NCBI GenBank assembly: GCA_021827485.1 | Contig: JAKAVM010000076.1 | Coordinates: 1-45,676, forward strand | Reading direction: 5' to 3' | Source of the DNA: Actinomycetes bacterium | Lineage (GTDB): Bacteria > Actinomycetota > Acidimicrobiia > Acidimicrobiales > JAKAVM01 | Length of the DNA stretch: 45,676 nucleotides | Part shown: in pieces, positions 1 to 7,298 of the stretch | Layout: each line of letters starts with the position of its first letter | How positions within the stretch are numbered: the first letter of the stretch is position 1 | Made by a program: the position numbers and the translations under genes | The notes under the pieces: model-generated | The model's database searches: none | What the model saw: only the letters and a program-made list of their open reading frames with translations | What the model was told of the DNA's origin: nothing

Positions 1-9
1 TTCCGATCT
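1..9. other. possible residual sequencing-adapter bases at the window edge
   Basis: The first nine bases, ttccgatct, equal the 3' end of the common Illumina adapter. No gene needs them: the first start codon is at 45. Nine bases can match by chance, so this is only a hint that the window begins at a contig end that was not fully trimmed. Confidence 0.3.
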
Positions 10-44
10 ACCATATACTTATGAGAAAGGATTGAGATACTCAA

Positions 45-662
45 ATGTCAGGTCTCGAAGATCTATATAGAGAAATTATTCTAGATCACTATTCAAACCC
101 AAGACATCGAGGCGAACTTCAAGTGCCACCAGCGACGCGCACTGAAGGATTCAACCCACTTTGTGGAGATGAGACGGTAGTCTATTTGGAGATTAAAGAC
201 AACTCTATTGCCAATATTGCCATTGGAGGACGGGGTTGCTCCATTAGTCAGTCTTCGGCTTCGATGATGTCCCAACTAGTACACGGCAAGTCGCTTGATG
301 AAGTTCGCGACTTCGTCAAAATTTTCAAGATGATGCTTTCTATCCACGAAAGTTCTCTTGGGAGCGTAACCGCACTAGCCAACCAAGAATCAAATGACCC
401 AGGTGATGGGTCAATTGACAATTTGCAAGGTGAGTCCGTTCAAGGTGAGTCCGTTCAAGGTGAGTCCGTTCAAGGTGAGTCCGTTCAAGGTGAGTCCCAA
501 GATGGTGACTCTCGGCTACTAACTCCAGAGGAATTAGCATCTCTGGGTGATTTAGCCGCCCTACAAGGAGTTGTGAAATTCCCTGTCCGGATCAAATGCG
601 CACTATTACCCTGGAATACGCTTACTCAATCGATTGAGGAAGCTCTGGAACTTAGCCCTTGA
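45..662 (+). CDS. sufU: SufU-type Fe-S cluster assembly protein with repeat-rich insertion
   Basis: This is a zinc-dependent sulfurtransferase/scaffold of the SUF pathway, which in Gram-positives takes sulfur from the cysteine desulfurase SufS. The three family cysteines are visible: C40 in NPLCGD (with D42), C65 in GCSIS and C185 in KCALLPW. The start LEDLYREIILDHYSNPRHRG is typical of the family. SufU proteins are usually about 140-150 residues; this one is 205. The excess lies between the helix ending near residue 103 and the conserved LASLGDLAALQGVVKFPVR block near 165, and contains five QGES(V) units. All zinc ligands survive, so the protein should fold, with a disordered loop. SufS is not in the window and may lie just upstream. 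The last codons are duplicated 71 bp downstream at the start of the next gene. Confidence 0.93.
   Translation: MSGLEDLYREIILDHYSNPRHRGELQVPPATRTEGFNPLCGDETVVYLEIKDNSIANIAIGGRGCSISQSSASMMSQLVHGKSLDEVRDFVKIFKMMLSIHESSLGSVTALANQESNDPGDGSIDNLQGESVQGESVQGESVQGESVQGESQDGDSRLLTPEELASLGDLAALQGVVKFPVRIKCALLPWNTLTQSIEEALELSP
426..500 (+). repeat. 15-bp tandem repeat inside sufU, five copies
   Basis: The unit caaggtgagtccgtt is present four times without mismatch (426-485), and a fifth copy (486-500) differs only in its last bases. Fifteen bases are five codons, so the array encodes QGESV repeats in frame and adds an acidic, polar loop to SufU. The lack of synonymous differences between copies points to recent slippage expansion. 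Confidence 0.95.
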
Positions 663-760
663 ACATGGCCGAGTTGGACCGTCACTGTGCTGGGGTGCGA
701 TTGCACCGATTACTTCTGGAACTTAGCCCTTGAAGCTAGCCGCGTTGGAATCCGTTGTAG
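645..760 (+). repeat. duplicated sufU 3' end / reductase 5' end (71-bp offset)
   Basis: The 20-mer tctggaacttagcccttgaa occurs at about 645-664, ending sufU, and again at about 716-735, where it supplies the TTG start of the next gene. Similarity continues more weakly past the 20-mer (gccgagttgga against gccgcgttgga). The first copy therefore looks like a decayed duplicate of the sufU/reductase junction. In both copies TTG and TGA overlap as TTGA, so the ancestral genes were probably coupled by a 4-base overlap that the duplication broke. Confidence 0.8.
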
Positions 761-2013
761 TTGTGGGAGGGTCTCTTGCTGGGGTAAGGGCTGGCGAATC
801 GCTGCGCAATTATGGCTACAAGGGGAACCTAAGTATTATCTCTGGCGAATCAGCGCTGCCCTATGAGCGCCCACCGCTTTCTAAACAAGTTATCTCTTCT
901 AATTGGGATTTCTCTCGTGTAACGATAACCAATAAATATGAGGATTCCATGAACTTCTATCGAGGAATCTTTGCTAGGGCTCTCGATCTCAATTCCCGAA
1001 CAGTTCTACTCACTAACGACCGAGAATTACACTTTGATGCGTTAGTTATTGCTTGTGGTGCCTCTCCACGCATTCTCAACCTTCCAATCGAAACTGCAGG
1101 TCCTCAGGCTATCCCAACTGATATGGTAATGGGCCAGGATGCACCCCCAACTAATCTTTTTGCCCTTAGGACTTTTGATGATGCAATACGAATCAGGGAG
1201 TCGGCAATAAACTCCTCTCGCGTGGTTATTATTGGGGCTGGTTTCATTGGGCTGGAGATCAGCTCCTCTCTTGCGTCATTAGGACTTGACGTTACAGTCA
1301 TTGATCCTGCTGCTACACTTTTGTCGAGGGCTATTGGAGAGAGTTTTTCTTCTTATTTTGAAACTCTTGCTAGCCAAAAAGGTGTATGCCTAAAGTTAGG
1401 CAGGACTCCAAAATCTTTCAAAGTAACGAATTCCGGCAAGATTACCCAAGTTTTGCTTGACAACGATGAATCGTGCGATGCCGACTTCGTTGTATACGGG
1501 ATTGGTGTCAAGCCAGCAACTGAGTGGCTTGAATCAAGTAACATATCTCTTCATGAGAGAGATCGTGGAGTCGTTTGTGATGCAACTTGCGCAGTCTTGG
1601 ATAAGAATGGTCGCCCCTTGGATACGGTGGTAGGCTGTGGCGACGTAGCTTGGTTTCACCATGAACTATTTGATGAGAATATGCGAATTGAGCACTTTGA
1701 GAATGCGGTTTCCATGGCTCAGGCGGCAGCAAAGCGACTCCTTGGGCTCAGCGACGCAAGAATACCGTATCTCGACGTTCCATTCTTCTGGTCGGACCTT
1801 TTTGGACTAAAATTACAGTTTGTCGGTCGTCAGTATTCAGATTCCAAAGTAGATATTGTTGAGGGAGACCTAGCTAGTAACAAGTTTCTGGCTCTTTTCC
1901 ATCACCAAGGTGTTGTGACGGGCGCCCTAGGTGTCGGTCGTCCCGCTAGAATAGTTGCGATGCGAAATATGATAGCCCAGCGTGCTAGCCTGGACGATGC
2001 AATGGGTCGTTAG
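730..2013 (+). CDS. FAD/NAD(P)-dependent ferredoxin reductase (BphA4/rubredoxin reductase type)
   Basis: This flavoprotein should transfer electrons from NAD(P)H to a small [2Fe-2S] carrier. The N-terminal FAD-binding motif is VVVGGSLAGVRAGESL (residues 9-24). A second dinucleotide motif, IIGAGFIGLEI, follows near residue 165 and binds NAD(P)H. GCGDVAWF near residue 300 is the late FAD-contact motif, and the C-terminal part (VPFFWSDLFGLKLQFVG) matches the Reductase_C domain. The 427-residue length is normal. The start is TTG at 730 because only a few residues precede the Rossmann strand; no convincing Shine-Dalgarno is seen. It follows sufU by 67 bp. Its partner is not obvious: the Rieske ferredoxin at 6984 is a candidate but lies in a different operon. 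Confidence 0.85.
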   Translation: MKLAALESVVVVGGSLAGVRAGESLRNYGYKGNLSIISGESALPYERPPLSKQVISSNWDFSRVTITNKYEDSMNFYRGIFARALDLNSRTVLLTNDRELHFDALVIACGASPRILNLPIETAGPQAIPTDMVMGQDAPPTNLFALRTFDDAIRIRESAINSSRVVIIGAGFIGLEISSSLASLGLDVTVIDPAATLLSRAIGESFSSYFETLASQKGVCLKLGRTPKSFKVTNSGKITQVLLDNDESCDADFVVYGIGVKPATEWLESSNISLHERDRGVVCDATCAVLDKNGRPLDTVVGCGDVAWFHHELFDENMRIEHFENAVSMAQAAAKRLLGLSDARIPYLDVPFFWSDLFGLKLQFVGRQYSDSKVDIVEGDLASNKFLALFHHQGVVTGALGVGRPARIVAMRNMIAQRASLDDAMGR

Positions 2014-2023
2014 GTGTAGGCCC

Positions 2024-3127
2024 GTGACCCCCACCCTCAAAGAGATAGGAACTTGTTCCAAGTGTGGTGCAACGCTTTACGTGGGACAGAGCTGGTGCCA
2101 ACGATGCTTTACAAAGACTGCGGCCGCGAGTGTCCAAACAGATACCGAGCACGTTGCGAACCAACAAAACGGAGCCTCAAGTTATGACGAATCGGCTAGT
2201 GCTTCCAACTCTAGTAGTACTAAATCAGAAATTCGCGATGCTTATTTTGAACCTGACACGGGGACGGTATTCGTCGGCGAGAAAACCCCACCAACAAAGG
2301 ACGTCCGTGCGCAGCAGCCTACTCCTGCAAAAAGGCCCAAGTCCGAAGCTACAAGCCCACCCGTTGCCGCCTCCCGATCTGAAGCTACAAGCCCACCCGT
2401 TGCCAACCCCACTCATGACGATGAGTCTAACCTTAACCAAGATGAACCCAATACAGGCCAATGGCAAAGCGCTAAGTTGGCATCAAGCGCCTGGGATCTA
2501 GCACGTAAGGATGAGGAGGAGAACTTCCCAATTACAAGAGCGGAGATACGTAAGGCACAGCGCGAACTCAAACAAGAAAGACGTCATAAGAGGTTTTCGT
2601 TCTCTTTCATATCAATTCTTCTAATTATCGTTGTTGTTGCTGGCGCAATAATATTGTGGAACGAAGAATTTCGGCTGACACCGCAAAAATACGCATCTTC
2701 TGTATCTGGCCAGGTTTCCCAAGTCAATCATCTAATTTCCGAAGTCACCGTCCTAACACAACAGGTAGCTATAGCCGAGGTTCCAACTGCTTCCCAAATG
2801 GTTCAAGCTCGCAGCTACCAACGTCGCTTCCTCACATCCGCCAAGGAGTTATCACTGATTGAAGCTCCAAAGTCAGACTCACTTGTCCGAAATGAACTCA
2901 TTTCAGGAGTTACCCACTATGCAAAGCTCATGGGTACAATTGATTCTGTCAGCCCATCTAATATTTTGATCAACTCTGGCGAGTTTAGCTATGACTTAGA
3001 AGATGCAAACCACCTTTGGAAAACGTCAAACCACAAGCTGGGACTGGTCTACGCCCAAATAGTAGTTTCTTCATCGATTCTGCCACCAATACCATTGAAC
3101 CCAAGCACTTCTAACCCGAAGAAATAG
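2024..3127 (+). CDS. zinc-ribbon single-pass membrane protein of unknown function
   Basis: From GTG 2024 the protein has 367 residues. An N-terminal zinc ribbon uses C11, C14, C25 and C28 (CSKC...CQRC). A long polar, low-complexity region follows, with the repeat SEATSPPVA twice, then a basic stretch, one membrane helix at about 193-213 (ISILLIIVVVAGAIILW) and an extracytoplasmic C-terminal domain of about 150 residues. I do not recognise that domain. The open frame extends upstream to 1982, but that start would overlap the reductase by 32 bases and add residues before the zinc ribbon, so GTG 2024 is preferred. The LAL regulator starts 5 bases after its stop, so the two are probably co-transcribed and may work together. 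That link is inference from spacing. Confidence 0.7.
   Translation: MTPTLKEIGTCSKCGATLYVGQSWCQRCFTKTAAASVQTDTEHVANQQNGASSYDESASASNSSSTKSEIRDAYFEPDTGTVFVGEKTPPTKDVRAQQPTPAKRPKSEATSPPVAASRSEATSPPVANPTHDDESNLNQDEPNTGQWQSAKLASSAWDLARKDEEENFPITRAEIRKAQRELKQERRHKRFSFSFISILLIIVVVAGAIILWNEEFRLTPQKYASSVSGQVSQVNHLISEVTVLTQQVAIAEVPTASQMVQARSYQRRFLTSAKELSLIEAPKSDSLVRNELISGVTHYAKLMGTIDSVSPSNILINSGEFSYDLEDANHLWKTSNHKLGLVYAQIVVSSSILPPIPLNPSTSNPKK
2342..2404 (+). repeat. 24-27 bp direct repeat with 36-bp period
   Basis: gaagctacaagcccacccgt and its continuation occur at 2345-2368 and 2381-2404, identical over 24 bases. They encode two SEATSPPVA segments in the linker of the zinc-ribbon membrane protein. The 36-bp period recurs at 9791, 22689 and 29282. 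Confidence 0.9.
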
Positions 3128-3132
3128 TCACC

Positions 3133-5889
3133 ATGCCGTCAGCCTACCAAGCCAGCAAATCTTTGCTCGTTGGTAGAAATGCTGCGTTCAGAGAACTGAC
3201 TACCTCCTATCGGAATGCCGAGACGGGCAAGTCTAGAATTGTTGTAATTGAAGGTGCGGCAGGGATCGGAAAAACTTTTCTTCTTGAATCATTTCTAAAC
3301 CATATATCCTGCAGCAATATTATTCGATTACAAGCTATTGAAATTGAATCTCACCAAGATCTGGCCCTAATCCGCAATCCGTACTACAAGCTTGGTTCAC
3401 CTAGACCTAAACAGTTCAACAAAGTCGAGAACGCTTCAATCAAAGATAACCTGTTTACCATTAGTAAGTATTTCGTTTCAGGGATTACGCAGCTTTGTTC
3501 TAATGGACCATGTATTCTTGCGATAGATGATTTACATTGGGCAGATAAACGCTCCATTGATTTAATCTTGCTATCGCTGCGCCGTTTATCAACGAGCAAA
3601 TTGCTTGCTGTAATTCTAACTCGATCTACACATGACCTAATCTCCCTAGATAGTTTTAGATCCCTAAAGTCCCTCGCTAGTTCAACGACAATAAGGCTAA
3701 ACCCTTATGGGGTTCGCGAGGCCAATGAGCTTCATCGACAAATTGTAGGAACCACACTAGAACCCGAGCTTGTCCAACAGGCAGTTACTATCACCAAAGG
3801 GAGTCCTCTCTATCTATCTAGACTTTTTGGAGATATTTCTTCTCACGATTCAGGCACAATTTCACTAACACCAGCCGGACTAACGGCAAAGTACGCCGAT
3901 CTTATACGTAAATTTGAAAGCTTGAACCAATCGACACAAATGCTAATTGCACTTACAGCTGTACTCGGTATGGATTCTAGTATCACCCTGCTTGAAGAAA
4001 TATTTTTGCAAGAACACCTTGGGCACGACTTTGAGCAAGCCCTAGAACTTGCACTTCAATCTCAGCTACTAACGTACGTGCCAGGCTCTGAACACAATTC
4101 GCTTGGCTTCCCTCACTTTCTTATTCGTAGCTCCATACTGGAGACCCTTGATCCCGGTACTTTGACAAACCTGCACACTATAGCAGCATCTTTCACCTCA
4201 GGAGACAGGCGGCTTCTCCATTTGATTGACGCGTCACCAGATGGAAATGAATCTCTAAGAAGCGAACTCACGCGACTCGCATTTGCCGCTGCGACCGACT
4301 ATGACCACCCCAGGGCAGCTTGGCTTTTTACCCAGTCGTGGAGGCTCGAACGCGATAAGGACTTGAAAGCTGGCTTGCTCCAACTAGCCATTCTTTCATA
4401 TATCATTTATGGCGATATTTTGGGTGCTAGTTCTCTAGGCGACTATCTCGACCTGGATCTTGGTTCCCCTTGGAACCAGTACTTGATAGGTTGCTTGCAC
4501 CTGGGCGAATGCCGGATCCAAGAAGCAAGGACATTCTTCTTGTCCGCCTTGGTCCAAGCTCGATCAATTCCCGGTTACAGTCAAGTCCAAGCATTAACTT
4601 CTCTTGCATTATCCTCTATTGCAACTCTCGAATGCAATTGGAATGATCTAGTTGATTATGCACAAAGTGCCCTAGAAGCAGACACGGGTGATCCCCACAT
4701 AGAAGTTAGCTCAATCGCCAATAAAACTTTTTCTCTTGCATTCAGTGGAAATATTGAACTGGCTAGGTCCTATATAGATATTGAAGGTGCACGCCTACTG
4801 AAATTCGATGATTCGCTGGAGCTTCAAAGCACGCGAGCAGTACTGCTTATGTGGTCAGATAATCTTCATGAGGCGAGAGAACTACTGCAAAATCTCACTA
4901 ACAGGAAATCTTTTAGATTCTCTCGCGTCCCCATATTCATGTTCCTGGCTGAGTGCGACCTTCGGCTTGGAGAACTAGCTAGCGCAGCTGAAAATATTGA
5001 AATTGCGCTCGATATTTGCTTTGAGTTCAATAGAACGCTAGAGCGAGCAATAATTTACTCACTGGGGACAATTATCTACTCTTATCTAGGTGATTTCGAT
5101 ACGGCCTATAACTATCTTTACGCGTGTGAAGGAACTTTGAGCACTGGAGTACTGGCCTCCTCAAGAGTTGCCTATGCAAATGCCCGATATGTGTTTGAAC
5201 GATTCAAATCCATACCATCTTCCCAGTCGGAAGCTCTCAGCCAACTACAACCGATATTCGATAAATACGACCCTGGAATGCTTATCTTCCCAACTGTCCT
5301 AGGACAAGTCTCACTCGAACTCAATGATCCCGAAAGGGCGCTGTCTCTACTTGAACCAACTTACCAACGGGCTGGTAGTCTGGGGCGCGGATGGGCATTG
5401 GGTTGGCTTGCACTGGTGCGCGGGCGGGCAGATCATCAAAAAGGACACTACGCAAATGCAGATAATGAGTTCGCCAATGCACTCAAATACGCTTCAAAAA
5501 TCAATTCGAAGCTATTGGAAGCAAAAATACTATGCGAGTGGCTTATTTCACGATCGAACCGCACTACTCACAATGATACTCAAGACCTATTACTCAAAAC
5601 GTTAGACTCCATTGAGAGTATCGGCGCATACGGGCTGCTTGGGAGATTGCACGATGCTTGTCCGACTACCGTAGGTGCAGCTGATCCGGCTTTACGTGCA
5701 AATAGTGAGATCCAGCTCACGCCACGAGAAGTCGACATGCTTGGTTTGGTTAGCACCGGCCTGAGCAATAAAGAAATTGCAAGTAAACTCCACGTGAGCG
5801 CTAAGTCAGTGGAGTATCACCTGTCCAACATATACCTAAAGTTCGGAGTTCACTCGCGCGCTGAGCTAATTGCTAAAGTGCTCGGTTAA
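3133..5889 (+). CDS. LAL-family LuxR transcriptional regulator with N-terminal ATPase
   Basis: This is a 918-residue cytoplasmic regulator of the large ATP-binding LuxR (LAL, MalT-like) type. The N-terminal ATPase has Walker A at 41-48 (GAAGIGKT) and Walker B at about 127-138 (CILAIDDLHWAD). A long helical, TPR-like middle region probably senses a ligand or partner. The last 65 residues form a LuxR helix-turn-helix (LTPREVDMLGLVSTGLSNKE, then SAKSVEYHLSNIYLKFGVHS). The length is usual for LAL proteins. It starts 5 bases after the zinc-ribbon membrane protein, so that protein is the most likely signalling partner or target. Family members activate transcription with ATP as cofactor. The regulon cannot be read from the sequence. 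Confidence 0.88.
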   Translation: MPSAYQASKSLLVGRNAAFRELTTSYRNAETGKSRIVVIEGAAGIGKTFLLESFLNHISCSNIIRLQAIEIESHQDLALIRNPYYKLGSPRPKQFNKVENASIKDNLFTISKYFVSGITQLCSNGPCILAIDDLHWADKRSIDLILLSLRRLSTSKLLAVILTRSTHDLISLDSFRSLKSLASSTTIRLNPYGVREANELHRQIVGTTLEPELVQQAVTITKGSPLYLSRLFGDISSHDSGTISLTPAGLTAKYADLIRKFESLNQSTQMLIALTAVLGMDSSITLLEEIFLQEHLGHDFEQALELALQSQLLTYVPGSEHNSLGFPHFLIRSSILETLDPGTLTNLHTIAASFTSGDRRLLHLIDASPDGNESLRSELTRLAFAAATDYDHPRAAWLFTQSWRLERDKDLKAGLLQLAILSYIIYGDILGASSLGDYLDLDLGSPWNQYLIGCLHLGECRIQEARTFFLSALVQARSIPGYSQVQALTSLALSSIATLECNWNDLVDYAQSALEADTGDPHIEVSSIANKTFSLAFSGNIELARSYIDIEGARLLKFDDSLELQSTRAVLLMWSDNLHEARELLQNLTNRKSFRFSRVPIFMFLAECDLRLGELASAAENIEIALDICFEFNRTLERAIIYSLGTIIYSYLGDFDTAYNYLYACEGTLSTGVLASSRVAYANARYVFERFKSIPSSQSEALSQLQPIFDKYDPGMLIFPTVLGQVSLELNDPERALSLLEPTYQRAGSLGRGWALGWLALVRGRADHQKGHYANADNEFANALKYASKINSKLLEAKILCEWLISRSNRTTHNDTQDLLLKTLDSIESIGAYGLLGRLHDACPTTVGAADPALRANSEIQLTPREVDMLGLVSTGLSNKEIASKLHVSAKSVEYHLSNIYLKFGVHSRAELIAKVLG

Positions 5890-6030
5890 GAATTCACGAC
5901 CCGGCCCATAGGATATAGGCAAAAATTAGGGAAAACCCTAGGGACTTCATTACAAGTTGTGGCTTATGGTAGGAATATGCCAGCATGTCGCTGCAGACCA
6001 CACAGCGCGCATGCGTAAATGGCAGCCTTA

Positions 6031-6059
6031 GCAGTGCCCGGGGCCCCTCTGGGCACTGC
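6031..6059. terminator. candidate bidirectional stem-loop terminator
   Basis: gcagtgccc (6031-6039) and gggcactgc (6051-6059) form a perfect 9-bp GC-rich stem. The 11-base spacer itself contains ggggcccc. The stem lies between the convergent LAL regulator and sufC genes, which suits a shared terminator. Neither side has a clear U tract, so it would be the tail-less type often proposed in Actinobacteria. The rest of 5890-6030 holds only a small TAGGG-AAAA-CCCTA hairpin at 5927-5940 and no gene I can see. Confidence 0.5.
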
Positions 6060-6064
6060 GACGG

Positions 6065-6994
6065 TTATACCCCATACTGGGCGTAACCTGACCCCTCCAA
6101 CGATAGTGCTAACTCAGGCCCCCCGGAATCAACAATCTGCCCTTGAGACATTACATATATTCGGTTGGGTTTCAAATAAGTCAGGAGCCGATTGAAGTGG
6201 GTAATCACTAATAGCGCCAGTCCCCACTCGGTGGTTGCTCCAACTAATCTATTTGCAACATTGACTAGTGCATCTACGTCTAGCCCCGAATCTATCTCAT
6301 CCAACACTGCAAGCTTCGGTTTCAAGAGCCCGATTTGCGCAGTCTCGCTACGCTTTTTCTCTCCCCCAGATAGATCCATATTTAATGGACGGCTCAAAAA
6401 GCGCTGATCCAATCCGACTTGCCCCAACTCTGCGGTCAACTCTTTATCTATTGACGATAAATTACAGACAGCTTCTTCATCATTGATATCACCAGATCCA
6501 ACGTGTGTATTACGTGACGAAGTCAGCTTTATCACGTTGCGTTCTTTGGACTTCATAGCCCGCAATAGCGCTCTATCAAGAGGAACGCCAGGCACTTCAA
6601 CCGGATATTGATGGGCTAAAAATAGTCCAGCCTGAGCCCGTTTGAAGACCGGCATGGCAAGTAAGTCTTTTCCCTCAAGATAAGCATTCCCGCCAAGCAC
6701 TTTATAGCCCGGCCGTCCCATAAGTACATGTCCTAAGGTTGACTTACCTGATCCATTTGGCCCCATAAGCGCCACTACTTCTCCTGGCATAACTTCGAGA
6801 TCGACGCCTCTCAAAATCTCACTACCTAACCCTTCAACGCCCGCTCTCAACCCGACAACCTTTAGGGTCGGTTGGCCTCCCTTGTCCAATGGATTCTTTT
6901 CAAAGGAATTCTTTCCCAATGGATTATCTCTCTGGCCCGAGACACTACCTCCGGGGTCCAGGGAATGATCTTTGCTCTCTTTGTTAGCAGACAA
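6065..6994 (-). CDS. sufC: Fe-S assembly ATPase SufC with N-terminal extension
   Basis: SufC is the cytoplasmic ABC-type ATPase of the SufBCD complex and drives conformational change during cluster assembly. Numbered from the longest frame, it has Walker A at 85-92 (GPNGSGKS), signature LSGGEKKR at 215-222, Walker B VLDEIDSGLD at 237-246 and the H-loop VITHF. I prefer TTG at 6994: the strong Shine-Dalgarno gagaggaga (7009-7001) sits six bases before it, whereas the upstream TTG at 7015 lies before that site. The product is then 309 residues against roughly 250 for the family. The excess is a polar N-terminal tail with NPLGKN/NPLDKG repeats, and extra residues around 155-190. The start overlaps the Rieske gene by 11 bases, implying coupled translation. 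Confidence 0.92.
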   Translation of the reverse strand: MSANKESKDHSLDPGGSVSGQRDNPLGKNSFEKNPLDKGGQPTLKVVGLRAGVEGLGSEILRGVDLEVMPGEVVALMGPNGSGKSTLGHVLMGRPGYKVLGGNAYLEGKDLLAMPVFKRAQAGLFLAHQYPVEVPGVPLDRALLRAMKSKERNVIKLTSSRNTHVGSGDINDEEAVCNLSSIDKELTAELGQVGLDQRFLSRPLNMDLSGGEKKRSETAQIGLLKPKLAVLDEIDSGLDVDALVNVANRLVGATTEWGLALLVITHFNRLLTYLKPNRIYVMSQGQIVDSGGPELALSLEGSGYAQYGV

Positions 6995-7298
6995 CGTAGA
7001 TCTCCTCTCCCTCAACTATGACTTCATAAACTGGCACACCCCTTGTTGCTGGCAAATTCAAAGCCATACCAGTTACAAGCGAAAAAGCTGAACCATGTTT
7101 CCAACATTCGATAGTTCTATCTTCGCAAAAAACCTCTCCCTCTGACAGGGAGTAGTTGGCATGGCTACAAGTATCACTAAGGGCAAAGAACTCCTCTCCA
7201 ACTCGCACAATAGCTATCTTCTTACCGTTAACTTCAAAGCGTTTGGCTTCACCATTAGCCAGATCACAAGTTTTGCAAAGTAATACTTTTTCAGTCAT
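6984..7298 (-). CDS. Rieske-type [2Fe-2S] ferredoxin in the suf operon
   Basis: This 104-residue soluble Rieske ferredoxin has the full ligand set: C44 and H46 (CSH), C65 and H68 (CWKH). It resembles ferredoxin subunits of aromatic-ring dioxygenase systems, but actinobacterial suf operons commonly hold such a gene between sufD and sufC, as here. It probably supplies electrons for cluster assembly or is a client of it. Additional cysteines at 8, 11, 58 and 104 are outside the standard ligands. Its start overlaps the sufD stop by 8 bases and its end overlaps sufC by 11, so the three genes form one coupled unit. Confidence 0.9.
   Translation of the reverse strand: MTEKVLLCKTCDLANGEAKRFEVNGKKIAIVRVGEEFFALSDTCSHANYSLSEGEVFCEDRTIECWKHGSAFSLVTGMALNLPATRGVPVYEVIVEGEEIYVVC

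Noticed and set aside
1982-2023. Longer N-terminus for the zinc-ribbon membrane protein
   Set aside because: It would overlap the reductase gene by 32 bases and the added residues precede the zinc ribbon without any recognisable feature; GTG 2024 is more economical.
5890-6030. Possible small RNA between the LAL regulator and sufC
   Set aside because: Only a five-base-pair hairpin is visible before the convergent stem-loop, with no promoter or conserved RNA motif that I can recognise.
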